From NCBI GenBank assembly GCA_026874595.1, contig CM049321.1, positions 10,341,979-10,405,978 on the forward strand: a stretch of 64,000 nucleotides of DNA, given 5' to 3'. A program made the translations under genes and the position numbers. A model generated the notes under the pieces. It saw nothing but the letters and a program-made list of their open reading frames with translations, was not told the DNA's origin and searched no databases. Below are positions 46,301-61,300 of the stretch, one piece after another (the stretch's first letter is position 1; each line of letters begins with the position of its first letter). Source of the DNA: Sipunculus nudus (Eukaryota > Annelida > Sipuncula > Golfingiida > Sipunculidae).

Positions 46301-49300
46301 AGAAACTTCTAACTGAAAACTCATGGAGGTCCATAAAACACCCTCCTTGGCAACCTGAAATTAGGTTTTCTGTGACTTGTATCCTCCAAGCAATCGGGTA
46401 TGTAGTTACCTCCTAGAAAAATTAAAAATTGAAACATAAGCTCCAGTATCAGAATATTTGATGTGTTGATAGGCATGATTCTTTTCATGCATATTGATCA
46501 GGGAGTATTTTATCTGTTCCTAAGGGCTGGTGGGTCCGCCTTTATTTTTTCTAACTTTTACTCATTTGTTTCTCTATTTTTGAGAACTTCAAATCAAGCA
46601 GTCTGGCTGTTAACAGGGCACAAACCATAACCATAAGACCTACCAACCTGACTGTGCATCTATTGAAGCCCTAGGCAAATCTCCTTGGAAACCTAGAATT
46701 AGGTAATAGCAATCTTCATTTTATTCACTACTAGCTGAAAACATGATCTTGAGCACCCATTGAGTCAGACACCGCACAAATTGTAACATTTTGTCCTAGC
46801 ATCTTCTGATATGACATTCCGGGATGTCCTGGGTAAATCTCTGGGAACCTGAAATAAGGTCATGGTGATATATATTTTACAAGATATGTGAAAGAACATG
46901 ATTTGAGTGCCCTATAGGACAGATTTGCATGACTGGTTACATTTGGACCTTGAAACTTCTAATCTGATTAAGCTCCAAGGAGATTCCTGTTAAAATTTGG
47001 TGGAAACCTGAAATAATGTCACTGACCCATATTCTGAAAGCTATACATGTAAAAGAACATGATTTTAGCACTGTATTAGTCAGATGGGCACATGTAGAAA
47101 ACTTCTTACTTAATATCTAGGGAGTTCATGGTAAAATCTTCTTTGAAAGCCCAAATAAGGTCACTTTTACCTATTTTTTATAACTACAGGGAAAAAAATG
47201 TTTTTGAGCACACTGGAAGTCATTCTTCCCATTGTTCAAAGTTCCTTAAGTATCAAATATTTTTCACCAGATCATAACATAAATAATTAATAAATGCATC
47301 ACTTGTATACTTGTCACATTCAGCTGAGCGTCATGACCCATGGGTCACTTGTTGTTAACCCCAAATCACTTGTTGTTAACCCAAAAACTTTTGAAGTACT
47401 GCATCTGTTTCCTTTAAATTTGAAACACAAAATTTCCACCAATATCTTGGATTTGCACATATGGTAGTAGTGCAGCAGGTGTTTGCTGGACTGTGCAGGA
47501 TCTGAAGCAGTCGCTCTGATAAATATACACATGCAGGGAGCATGAGTTCAGCACACTCCAAACTCAGTCTCGCATATTTGTATCCCCAGACATACTATGT
47601 TTTCATACCGGTCCCCCCGCCGCCGCATATAAATCTTGTTTGCGCGATAACCAAAAAAATATTTCACGGAACTTTACCAAACTTGGTATATGTATAGATA
47701 TGGGTACGAGGCCAACGCCTATTTTAAATGAGGTCATGACTTTACTAGGAGGGTGTCCTTGACCTTGAATAGGTCCAATTTTGGGGAAAATCACACAAAT
47801 TCTTTAATATCTCAAGAAATCTAGCATGGATTTATCCCAAAATCAAGTTGATGGAAGATCATGGATAGGGTTGTCATGTTCCAGAAATTGGTGGTGCCAC
47901 CTATTATTCTTTACTTGTTTTCGTGCCGTTTAATACCCCCAAAATTGCCACCTTACAGTACTGTGAGCATTATAAGTAAAAAAACTAATGGACAGATTTC
48001 TTTTATATTATGCATATACATAGGTATGGGTTATGGGATGATGTTTATTTAAATTGGGGTCATGACCTTTACTATGATAGTGGCCTTGACCTTGAATATT
48101 GCCATATATGGTGAAAATCACACACCTCTTATGATATCTCCAGTGTTGATAGCCATATGGATTTTAAACATGACTTATGTATGGCCCACCACTAAAGTAA
48201 GAACCCTATAGGTTCTAGGGTCATGAGGTCAAAGGTCAAGGTCACTGGACTGGCATTTTAAAAGATACTGTGGATGCATTTAAGCCAAACTTTCATCCTA
48301 GGTCTTCCATCTTGAATATATAGCTCACTTGCCAATAGTGGATTATCCATATAAATTTTGGGGTCAAAGGTCAAGGCCACAGGAGCTATCTGTCCAAAAA
48401 TTAGTTTCTGGATGATAATTCCTGCTTTTATTGATGTATTGATTTCAAACTTGACTTATATATGTCCCATTGAAAAAGCAAGACTCCAATTGATTTTGGG
48501 GTCATGAGGTCAAAGGTCAAGGTCACAGGACACATCTTTAAAAAGATTGTGGATGCATTTTCAGCCAAAAATTTCATCTCAGATCTTTCATCTTGAACAT
48601 ATAGTTCACCTGCCAAGAGAGGAAGAACCCTATCAATTTTGAGGTCACAAGGTCAAAGGTGAAGGTCACAGGAGCCATCTGTCCAAAAAGTAGTTTCTGG
48701 ATGAAAATTCCTTCTTTTATTGATGTATGGATTTCAAACTTGACTTGTATTTGACCCATTGGAAAAGCAAGACCCGAATTGATTTTTGGGTCATGAGGTC
48801 AAAGGTCAAGGTCACAGGACACATCTTTAATAAGATGTGGATGCATTTTCAGCCAAACATTTCATCTCAGATCTTTCATCTTGCACACTAGTTCACCTGC
48901 CAAGAGAGGAAGAACCCTATCAATTTTGAGGTCACAAGGTCAAAGGTGAAGGTCACAGGAGCCATCTGTCCAAAAATTAGTTTCTGGATGATAATTCCTT
49001 CTTTTATTGATGTATGGATTTCAAACTTGACTTGAATTTGACCCATTGGAAAAGCAAGACTCCAATTGATTTTGGGGTCATGAGGTCAAAGGTCAAGGTA
49101 ACAGGAAACCTCTTTAAAAAGATTGTGGATGCATTTTCAGCCAAACAGTTCATCTGAGATCTTTCATCTTGCACATATAGTTCACCTGCCAAGAGTGGAA
49201 GACCCTATCAATTTTTAGGTCACAAGGTCAAAGGTAAAGGTCACAGGAGCCATCTGTCCAAAAATTAGTTTCTGGATGATAATTCCTGCTTTTATTGATG

Positions 49301-52300
49301 TAGGGATTTCAAACTTGACTTGCATATGTCCCATTGGAAAAGCAAGACCCGAATTGATTTTGGGGTCATGAGGTCAAAGGTCAAGGTCACAGGACACATC
49401 TTTAAATGTGAGGTCACACATTTTGATGGAATTCAGTGGAAGGTCAGTAATGTTGGGATGATATGAGTTTTTGATACAATAATTATTTAAATTTTATCAC
49501 AACATACCTTCATTACACTGGATCATTATTATTATATAATGTCATTAATGAACCTTCAGTTATAATAAAAGCCACCTTTATGGTCTTGACTTTGTACAAG
49601 GGTTTAACTATTAATATCATTTATACCCATTGTGTCAGAATCACAGTATCACTCATTAAGTGATGTAAGTTGCTTGAAGGAGCTGCAGGTGTGTGAGCTT
49701 GAGGCGTGGGAACTCATGCCCCCATCATCGAATCATGCTGGTCAGAACTTTCCACCATGTTTACTATAACTACATAAAAGCTTTAGTGTTCTGGAGAATT
49801 TTTGAAGAGCGTGTCTAACCATCATGTCTTAATATTCCAACCCCCATTTAATATGGCAAAAAAATGCAACCCGTCAGGAATGTTGGATCCCGTGACAGTT
49901 TATTCATTAATTTTTTGTTGACATTTTGGTTCCATGTAATAAAAGGATAAATATTTATTTATTGCTTTTCCTTTAAAATGTTATTTTCTCTTCAAATACT
50001 CTGGCTTTTGTCCTCTGATTTGTCCTGCTACTTCAGCCATTTTGATCTAATCCGGAAGTCAGCAGGCACAGGGTTCCATCCACATGCAGGTGTTCAAATG
50101 CGTGCAGTTTATAAAAATAAATATGATTCTTGAAAATAAATGTTATTTTGAACATGGAAAGACCCTAATGATGCCAGATTCTCCAGTAAAGTCACAGGGC
50201 TTGCTTGGGAACCAAAATCATGGACAAATATGCATAGTGTGATATAGGAAAGTTGACTGTACTATTAATGTATCTGTCAGATATCATGAAAATACCGGTA
50301 ACCGTCCCAACCCTTAGGGTCAGTGTAACACCCAAGGAATAATCCATTAATTTTAATGGTAGTGTGGATCACCATAATATGTTTTTTTTTTTAAATTCTT
50401 TATCATTGTGAGGTAGAGCAGTTTGTTTATTATCATCTGGCCCAATACAAGTCATTCACTAATCTTAGAGGATGCTTATGTTCTGGCCTGCAGTGCTTAC
50501 CTTTGATGCCAACATAGAATTGGTGAACTGTGACACGCATCCCTCTTGACTGGCAGTGTTACTTTACCTGCAACTGGATTGCACACCCTGGCGGAGGAGC
50601 TTATATGTGGTCTCAGACTACCTTTAAGTTTTTTTTAAATATAAGAATTGGATCATTAGTTATTTTTTTTTTGTATATAGTCTGTTTCACCACCTGCTGT
50701 CCACCTGTTTATTGTAGATAATTTTCTTAAAAATTTATATTTTCCAATTATTTCATAGAAAACTGCATATGGAAGTGACAACCTAATATGGCAATTAAGA
50801 ATTTTACAATAAATACCAAGTTTATGTTTCACAGCTTTTTAGTCTCTTCACAATGATTTGGCAGATTTGATGTCCCTGAATGAGTAGCCATCTTTGTTTG
50901 AGCTTGTTATATTGTTTAGAGTGTTTACATGACATCATCCAATCAGCAGCTGTCATTTGAGGCTGTTTTTGCATGTGACCACCTTGACCGCCAAATGTGG
51001 GTCTGGTACGATGTAATATGTAGACTGATTTCTCATATTTTTAAAAAGTTCTGTTTCTTAAATAAGGTGTAAGGTAGGTATTTATTTACCTAGTTGACAA
51101 TTAGATCCTCTATTCTACGCTGTATTTGTTTTGCTTGAAAAGTAACTAATAAAAATGTTCATAGCAAAAAACAGGTGGACTTGAGGGTATGAAATGGATT
51201 ATAACAGTAGTCGCAGTGTTGTCATTTCATCATCTGACAGTTGTATGTCAACTTATAGGTGCACCTTGAACCTGTTTGCCTGTGTTCAGGATATTATATC
51301 ATGACTAACAGAAATTTGAAACAAATTTTTCATGGGAACTACAACAGTAATCTTATATTTGAGCTCAGTTTTTACTGTCTGAACATTATTAATCCTTTAT
51401 ATTTCCACTGTAGGGTAACGTGTTTGTTGCCACTTTGGCTGAGCAGTGTGTCACAAGCGTTGATGACCTGCTGCAAGTCCTGGAAGTTGGACACAGTAAG
51501 TATAAAAGTCATATGGTAGTTTCTTATGTCTAATTCTTACCTGGCATCACATATTGTTAATAACTGCTTCCATATGGTGGTGCACTGATGCGTTGTGATA
51601 CAAAGTCCAACATTGTATTGATCAGTGTTATATATTTGCTTCTGTATTGATACACTTATCATATCATACACTGTTATTTGATCAATCGCAGGAAAACTGT
51701 AGCCAACAATTAGTATTATATAGTGATGACTACCTTGATGTAAAATCCAATTTAATTAAACAGACCAGTTTAACTATTAGAAGTGACTGTTTGAAAGAAG
51801 TTTTGTCAGTAATTCTTGAAGCATACTGACACAGCATTGTGAACATGAGTTTTCTCTTGTTTTGATGTAGATTTTACAGGACAGTATTCTGATATATTCC
51901 TAGGACAAGGCATATGATCAAGGAATAACAAAGGCTTCTAATTTGAACTACCATGTTGGACATAATAAGCACTCCAGTGGCTCTCAGAATTAATTTTTAA
52001 CAAATGTTTCGTACCCTAACCCTTTTGTACCTCAAAAGAAGACAATAATGTAAAATGTAAAAATTGATTGTTAAACAAACATTCTCATCCAGTTTAAATT
52101 GGCCAGTAAATTTAGATACTAAACTGGTTTGCTCATGTCACAGATCACAGACGATACAATTTTCAGATACTCATTTCATTGTGCCTTATAAATACATGCA
52201 TGGCAGCAGTTGCTTCAAGAATGCAAAAACCACTACAGACCCCATTGATCAGGGTTATAAGGTATAAGGTGTGCTCTCAAAAGTTCAAATAATGACTGGC

Positions 52301-55300
52301 AGATGCTTATTTGAAAATACTGGTTCCCATTTTACTTTATTTTTTACTGATTTTGCAATAAATGGTACTCCAGAAAGAAGTAAGTTTTCTTTTGTCAGTG
52401 CGAGGCTGAAAAATTATCTTGTAAATGCAAGTGGAAACCATTGGTTGTCAACAAATACTTTTTTCTAGTAGATCACTAAATCATTATCATATTATTTCTT
52501 AATAAAATTTTCCTTTACCCCTTTTACCGTATATCTGATAATTCTTTATTTCTTTATGTATAAATTACATGATAGGCATGTATTACATGATATGTCACAC
52601 AGAGCATTGTGTTAGACAGTTGTACTCCATTCCACCAACCTTTGTCCACCTGGTTTTTAGGGTTTTTTTTTTTCCCTGAAAAGTTTATATTTTCCAATAA
52701 TTTCCTAGAAACCTACATATGGAAATGACAACCTAGTATGGCAATTAAGTATTTTACATTAAATGTCCAGTTGATGTTTCACAACATTTTGATCTCTTCA
52801 CAATATCTGGCAGATCAGATGTATCCCTGCACAAGTAGCCATTATTGTTTTTAGCTGGTTATATTTTTAGAGTGTTTACATGATATCATCTAATTAACAG
52901 CTGTCAATTGAGGCTGTTTTTGCATGTGACCAATGACCTTTACCACAATAAGTTGGTATGATATGTTGTAAGCAGTAGACTGATTTATCATATTTTAAAA
53001 TAATTCTGTTTCTTAAATAAGGTTTAAGGTAGGTATTTATTTACCTTGTTGAAAATAAGGTCCTACCGTAATATTTTCCCTTGAAATGAATTTTTATTTC
53101 CCAAAAACAATACATAGACTAGGAAAATCTTCCTATATGTTGTCCTGTACACCTGTTTGTTCAAAACTACAAAATACATAGTTACATACCAAGCAAGACA
53201 ATACAAATCGACAAAATATATGGGTATACATGAGTATTTTGATGTATACTACTATGTATATACCAATATACATAGAAGTTAAAAAAAAACTAGCTTAATA
53301 CACTTACATGACTGTTTGTGTAAATAATATGTTATACTTCTCTAATTAGTTTAGCAAAATGTTATACCTTAATAGAGTGCCACCTGTCATAGAAAAGATC
53401 TGGGTTTCCTTTTCGCACAAATATATTGAATTCAATATTTCGAATATTATTCAGGTATTTTTTTAATCTGTCAAATGATAGATTTTGATTCTGTTGCCTG
53501 CTCTGATAAATATAACACTTGGTTAAGATAATGAATAAAGTGATACTAACACCAAAATTAGGATTCCCCAAGAGTACATCATTTTTGTCCAGAATATAAT
53601 TTTGCTCAGATTCTGAATAGATAGGTATTGATTTCTGCCAAATGTGTTGAACACATAAACAAGACCAGTAAAGATGCTCAACAGTCTCAGTCTCCAGTTG
53701 ACAAAATGTACAGAGATCATTATCTATTATTTTATTTAACCAATAATTATTAGCTGAAATATTGTGCAATATTTTAAACTGAAAACATCTGGTTTTAGTA
53801 TCTATACAAACTTTGAAAGCTAGCTGAAAGACTTTCTCCTAGTCAATATTTTCTAAATTACATGTATCACAAAATCTAAAAATTCTTGGGCAGGTGTTTA
53901 CATGTAGAATCTACTGAGCTGACCAGTATTTCATAAATCTTTTTTTAAATTACAGGATTTCAGATCTAATACTTTACGATTATCAAGTTCACCTAAAGTA
54001 AAACTAGGAATTTCTTCCTTTTAGTTAATCCTCTCTGTTTCTAGATACATACATGAACTTTTTACTTTTTGAACAATTGCCCTCCATTTTATATACTCTA
54101 ACAATTTAACACCCCTATTTTGCCATGTGGTGAAGGGCACAACATTTCCATTATTATCAAATGCATCTTTAACATAAATCAGCCCTGCCTCATACAAACT
54201 CTTACTGAAATAAATTTTGCTGCATGAGCCTATATTTTCATTAAATCAAATGACTTGATGCATGAAGCTTCCTTTGTATCTAACTTTATTCCAGGCTTTT
54301 AAGAGATCTATATAGAATATATTTACATTAAGCATTGAAATAAATTCATTACTACATTCACATTTTAACAAAAGGCTCAGATCCATTCCATTATCTTTAA
54401 ATATCTTATCCCAAATAGTCATCAGCTGATTCTCTCTATTTTTTCATATTTTTTCAGCCATGAAATTAAATATGTTTGTATTACACTTTCTGTATGAGGT
54501 ACATTCAGTCCTCCATATTTTATTGGTTGTATCATTAAAGTTCTTTTAAGTTTTTCCTTTTTTGAGTTCCATAGAAACTCAAATATTGTTTTGTTTATTT
54601 CCAACAGATATTTTCGAGGTACTGTGATGCTTGCATCATGAAATGAAACTATTGAAAATTTTCATAGCAAAAAACAGTTGGACATGAGGGGATGACACAG
54701 ACTATAGTGTTACAGAACGCTGGTCACAGGGTCAATACAAATATTACAATGGATCATGAATTTTTTTTTTTTTTTTTTAGAGAAACGAAGATTTGGATCA
54801 ACCAACATGAATGAGAAGAGTTCACGTTCACACACGATTTTGAGATTGGTAAGAATCATCTCATGAGGATATATATGTATATATGAAATACAGTGGAACC
54901 TTTCCTTATGGGCACCTCTGTACTAAGGACACCTATTTAAAGCCACTTATGGGCAATCCCATGAAAGTCGGTCCCAAAATCTTTAACCTCCCTACTAAGG
55001 GAAGCTCTCTATTGCGGGCAAACTGTCTGGTCCCGTCATTGTTTGTAATTTGGAGGGTCCACCGTACTGTTGTTGGCTTCATAATCGCAGGGAAAAATTT
55101 TGCAATTTCCATTTTCTCAAAGCTATGCAAAGTTTCCATATTCGCGATCTAACCATATTTAAAACCTAAACAAAATTACCACAAATAACATGTGCCCAAA
55201 TTCTTAATAATTGGGGACTGGAACATGGAACAATATTGCTCATTAATGGCATTTAGTTTGAAAGGTATGATATCATTAAAATATCAATCTTTGAACATAC

Positions 55301-58300
55301 ACATTTTGTAATTCTTTATCTGAAAAATAACTGCACTTCCTGTCATCTTGCCTTCCATGATGGGGCCTTTTATTGATGATGGTTTTATTTTCACGATAAT
55401 TTTCCTTTCACAAATTTGAAACCCTCACTAACAAAAAAGACAACCACAATATTATATGATATCCACATTTAAAGAACAGTCTTCCATGGACATTTTGCTC
55501 ACCCCAGATGACTCATGGATGAGATTAGAAAAGAAAAAAATGTAGCTGTAGTACTAAAAAAAGTGATTTTTTTTCTTTTTTGGGTGGAGGTAACTGCCTC
55601 CAATTTTTAATGCTTACTTAACTACATATATGTACATCTGCAGAATTCCATTCCGGTTTTTGACTGTGTGACAGGGCAGTATCACACGCTTCCTCTCATT
55701 TATATCCTGGCGTTAACCAGGCCCTGTGACTACTGCACCTGCGGGCCCTGGGTGTGTAATCATCCCCATTGCTGGGTCATACCACCGAGGAGCCCCCAAA
55801 AGGTGCACTCCTTTGTGAGTGAAACACAGCCGTTGGGCACGGCCTTCCCATTAAGCCTGCAGAGCGCTCACCCTGGGTGGGGGCCGACCATGAAAAACCT
55901 CACAGCCTCGGCTGAGATTCGAACTCACGATCTCCCAGCTTTGAGTCCTGCGCTCTACCCCTGAGCCGCAGGAGCCGGTAAAACTGAAAAAATGATTTTA
56001 ACATTTTTAGGTCAGATGGTAAATATTGTTTTACTGGTAGCCTGTTAAATGTTTTCTTTTCATATATATGTATTTCTGCCCTTAAAAAGAGTCATTAAAT
56101 ATGATCTGTGAAATTTAACCACTCAATGAGCCATGAAAAAGATCATGAATTTTGATTATCTGATAGTTTAAGAAGATTATTTTCCCCCGTTACACCAAAC
56201 TAGAAATATATATGGGTTGCACTTGCAATAAAGAAGGCAGAATATTTCATTCATGCAAAAAGAGACCATCTAGCATCTCAGTTTTTCCAGGTACAGGTTT
56301 TAGGTCATGATACTTTAGTTGTAAGGTAATGTATGAACCTGTGTTTTACAGATTGTTGAGAGCCGAGAGCGAGCCACGAATGACCAGCATGTCGACGGAG
56401 CCGTCAGAGTTTCACATTTGGTATGTACACCAGCAGTGGTAGATCCTCGCATAAGGGAAAAGGGTCATATAGAAAAGGTCATCCTATGTTGCCAGCCTTT
56501 AACAGGCCCCAGAGGGATGGCATTTATCAATCATTTACCTGCAGGCATCATTTGGAAACATCACAGAGATTTTTGTTAACCCATTAAGAGGATCTATCTG
56601 CAGTGGTATCTCTACAATGGCAGAGTTCCCGATGACTCTGTTATTTCCTATCGAATCCTTTGATAAAAAGTCACCTATGTTTTTCAGCATTCAGACCATG
56701 ATCTATATTCTCCCACATTTTTCACTGCACAATTGTGTTTGGGATATGATTTTTATTACTGAATTATGATATCTGTATAAACTTTTTTAACAATGAAAAA
56801 TGCTCTTTTGTAGAACTTAACTTATAAGTGTTGCAGTCGTACAAGTACATCTACCTTAATCCAACCAAACTTTAGATGCTGCTCGTAGAATAGACAGTCT
56901 AAATATAAGTTTCCATGTAAACTGCAATTGTACAGTACAAACTATACTTTTTCCTATATTTTTTGCTAGAAATTCTTATAACAGAATGTCTTATGACAGA
57001 AGTATTATGGTATACCCACCGTCCATTTGTTACTTTTTAGTGTCACCGCAATAACTTACCGGGGCTTTGATGGATTTTCATGAAACTCATCATAACTACT
57101 TACCAACAGATCATCTTGCACTGTACTGGATTACGGGCAATGTCCACGCATATTTAATAAGGTCACGGGTCACTTGGCTTCTTTGCAGTGTTGCTGCAAT
57201 AACTTATGAAGAATATGAAGGATTTTGATCAATCTCATCAGAAATGTTAATCAATAAAATATCTCACCTAAGCTATGTTTTCAGCAAAATCCATGTATAT
57301 TTAATGAGGTCAGAGGTCATGAAACACCTTATACATATTTACCAATAGTTTCTCACTTGATTTACCTTCTCATCAAAATTCACACATACTTAATGAGGTC
57401 TGAGGTCACCAGATATATGACAGGCGTATTATGCACGTTTGCGGTGCTTTTGTTTGTCTCAGGTTTTCCTATAAAATTCCTGTTTTCTTCAGGAGCCAGG
57501 TGGGAGCCTGCAATGAACTGGAGCTAGGGTTCTCTGCCATGATGGAAACAAGGCCACATAAAAATAAAGGATATATATATATATATACTGGTGTAGACAA
57601 TAGGTGGATTTTGGCCAACTAAAGATAATACAAAATTTTGCTTCAGTTCTTGAAATGATGTATATCATAAACTCAAAAATTAATGCACTTTCAATAATTT
57701 TCAATATTCTTTTGTGCCATTGCAAAAACATAAGCAGCTTCCCCTAAGACCTGATCTTCATTTGCTAAAAAAGCATGAAAGCGACAAATCCGTGGAATAA
57801 TAATAATTTTTTGTATGACCTTAGTGGAAACTTAGAATAGCCTAGGAATTCTATATAGAAGAAGAACCTCAAGAAGAACATGATCAGTCTGTGACAATTT
57901 GTTCATACACTTTTGCTGGATAATATGCAGTGGTGCCATTTAAGCATGAAAAAAGGCTGATGTAATATTCATATAAAATTCTTTTAAAATTCATCAGGGA
58001 AAGTTAGGTGGTTTAGTATAATTATGAAATGCTTCTTACCCTTGGGGGATCCACAGATGTATTTTTACCTCCTACTGTAATATTTTACATTCATGGTAAT
58101 TTTCATATCCATTCTCAAAGCTAAGTCAAAACTTAGTAAGAATTGAATATGGCAGTTTCAATTACAGAAGAACAACCATAACATGTTATGCAAAATCTCT
58201 GTTAAAAAAGCAATAGTCCTTTGTACTATTCAATATAAATCTCCTGTGTAAGCCTGCTCCTAAGATTTGTATAGCTAAGAACAGTAGATCAATTTTCGTT

Positions 58301-61300
58301 AATATTTTGTCACTTCAGAATCTGGTTGACCTGGCAGGTTCAGAGAAGGTTGAGAAAACCAGAGCCTCCGGACAGCGACTGAAAGAAGGCGCCCACATCA
58401 ACACGAGCCTGACACATTTAAGTCGTGTTATATCTCAGCTTGCGGATCAGGCAGGGTATGTACTTTTGATGCCTTCACAACACTTTTTAGCAATTTTATT
58501 AGTTCAAAAGGCAGCTATGATTTTCAGGGCGTACATTGGAGATAAGGGTCCCTGTTTCAAATCCTGTCAGAGCCAGTGACTTAACTTCAAAGATTTGTTC
58601 TTACTGGGCCTGGACCAGCCAAGTGGTAACAAGCTGTGCTCTCTCCACTGGTGACCCAGTTCGAATCCTGGTGTGGCAGTGAGAGTGGTTTTCTGCAGGC
58701 TTAAGTCCGGTTTGCTCCACATCTAGAGACCAGTGATTGAAACCATCTGAGCCACAGATAGTGCTTTGCATTAGTTATTCTTTGTATGATCAATGTAAAA
58801 TAAATAATTTTAAAGTATATTTGTTGCCGTCTCTTAATTACAGGTTTCAACTCGATAGCATTATTGTTAACCCTGAATCCAGAGAACTTGATTGTAACAT
58901 CTGATTCTTATCATGTGAATACAGTGGAAGCACGCCTTGCCACAACCCAACAATTGACCTTTTGATAAACTCTGTGACCTTAATCGCATATTCATTCTAT
59001 GAATAATCATGAGCAGAGCAGTAGCAAGCAACCATTCAAGTTACAGTTAGTAATGTAAACAGTCAATCACCCAACTGGTGCTAAATTTTCAGAATTTGGG
59101 TGACTCTCCCTAACAAAACACAAAGTCCGTACCAGTACCCATATCGGCATGTTTTCTAGGATATTTTTTTATTCAAAGGAGACTGTATAAAAAGTGTTAG
59201 ACCAAAGATTGAAGGAGCCATTCCGCCGAGTACCGTAATTTCGCAAAAAAAGTGGCACATAATTTGTATGAGACATAATCCAAAATATGGCATGACACTT
59301 CACAATGACTGCAATTTATTTCATTGGAAAAAGAGAAATAACAGTTCCACCTGATGACTTCAGGGAATGCAACATCATCGACCTTTGTGATGTCGCTATT
59401 GTCTTGTAAACAGCTCTTGCAGCCATGGGCATTGAAGACCTAGGAGCATTTTGGGGGCTCATTAGAAAATTAGGTTAAAAGGGTGGATCATATGGGCTGT
59501 GGTGGTTAGGTCAATTGCAACTGCCCAACAATTACAACCATTTTTCTTGGTCATGAATACATGATCCAGGTAACTTTGAATTTCAAAATGACAAGCCTTT
59601 GGTCAGTCACCATGGTGTTCATAATTGTGGGGTATCCACTGTACCTTCATCTTCAATCAGTTTGAAATGCTACCAACATTCCATGGACTGATTTTTAATT
59701 ATAAAGATTCTTTTTTTTTCGAGGGGCCACAGTTTTCTTCATGTGTGAACATGACATCTCTTATATAGTTTGTTTTGTTACATGTAATATACCAGTTGGG
59801 TACTTTGCCATCCAACCTAACATAAGCACACTTGCCACTCCCAGATTTATTGCAAAAATAAAACCTTCGTGAATAAGAGAACCATCGTGGAAGGACAATT
59901 TGAAAGGTAATTGATTGATGTTTAACATAAAAAGGAGTTCCTGTATGTTAAAAAATGGCTGTTATTAAGGATATCAAATCTTTTTAAGATAATGTCATTA
60001 ATAATTTACAATTATTTCAAATCTTTCAATGAGCAATCTTTGTATTATAAAGAATCTGCCTACACATTATTTTATAGAATTAGTTCATATAATAATGTTT
60101 TATTTTTGTCGGAAATTCATATGGCAAGATTGTGAAAATTCAACCCTCGCGAAACATTGAAACTGTAAAGATCCAAAATTTTAACGCAGTGAATATGAAG
60201 CCAACCACAATATATAAGACAGGACCGATTTAAGCTATAATGCCTGTCATGAAATAACATGTGGAACTAAAACCCCTTGTTCATGTATGAACATTTTATG
60301 ATTACCTATTTTGGTGGTAATTAATCATTATGTTTGCTCATTACTTCAGTTTCGTCAGTTACCGGGACTCGAAGCTTACTCGGATTCTGCAGAATGCTCT
60401 TGGTGGCAATTCACGCACACTGATCATTTGTGCTGTCACACCAGCTGCTACCAACGTGGAGGAGACACACTCAACATTGAGGGTCAGTCTTTCAAGATCT
60501 ACTCTTATCTCCAAATCTTAATCTTAAACCAACAGAACCTGTAGTATATACATCAGAATTTGAAATATTATATGTTAGTAAAGTAACAGGATAGACTACG
60601 ATAGAAGTTTTCAGAAACATACGGGTTGCAGAGATCCAACAGTAAATTATGCAAAGCTTGAAATCAGTTAAATTGAAGAAACAAGTTTATGAATTTATAT
60701 CAGAAATTTTAAAGACCCATTATATATAATTTAAATCTTCATGATTAGCTGTGCTGCATAGGTAAGCAGGGTGTCTATGGCTGGTAAATCAGGAAATTGG
60801 GATATGCTGCAGAATGGGATGATTTGGGGCAGATCCTGTCTCTCTGTTTATATTCTGCCCAGAATGTTTTTATGTGCTAGAAAGAAAAACAGAATAAATG
60901 CTAGTTACAACTTGAATTAATTTTGCTGAAAAAAAAAGTAATAAAAATAAATCTAATATCAACAAAGGTACAAATTTACGGATGCAATACAAAAAAAATG
61001 AATACAGGCATGAAAAATCACTATTAAAAAGAGTCCCTCATTTTTAAGGATTTACTGAACATGCTAATTACTCTTTTTTTTTCACATTTTTAGTAAAAAA
61101 AACTTTCAATATATATACTAATATACTATTTCTTTGCTGCTATAACAGTCCAGTGGGACATGAATGAGACTCCTTACAATTTTTGTGTGTGTAAATGTCC
61201 AGCATGTGTCATACCGTGTGGAAAATGATCATTTTCTTCATGCAGGGGGGTGTGTAATGTTTCTGACTTTTGGAGCGATATATATTCAGTGAAACCTCAT

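Larger units (their letters stand above)
53101..54638 (-). mobile_element. 5'-truncated LINE (L1/Tx1-like) inserted in copy B
   Basis: TGAAATGAA flanks the insertion on both sides (53092-53100 and 54639-54647). Copy A reads straight through the corresponding position (TTGAAAAGTAAC). The minus-strand 3' end is A-rich. It encodes the C-terminal part of a LINE ORF2 and nothing upstream of the thumb region. Confidence 0.85.
52632..54700 (+). repeat. Duplicated intronic segment, copy B (intron 5), split by a LINE
   Basis: This matches copy A but is interrupted between 53101 and 54638. The copy ends about 80 bases before exon 6. Confidence 0.85.

Noticed and set aside
46209-47353. Confident Helitron call
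   Set aside because: The right-end hairpin is followed by CTTG, not CTRR, and no Rep/helicase sequence is present.
55668-55964. 98-codon plus-strand frame ending in a typical EIRTHDLPA sequence
   Set aside because: This is the antisense of a tRNA-derived SINE head, a well-known false peptide.
55915-55975. Minus-strand tRNA gene
   Set aside because: The head is tRNA-like but runs into a long non-tRNA body and stem pairing is incomplete, so a SINE is more likely.
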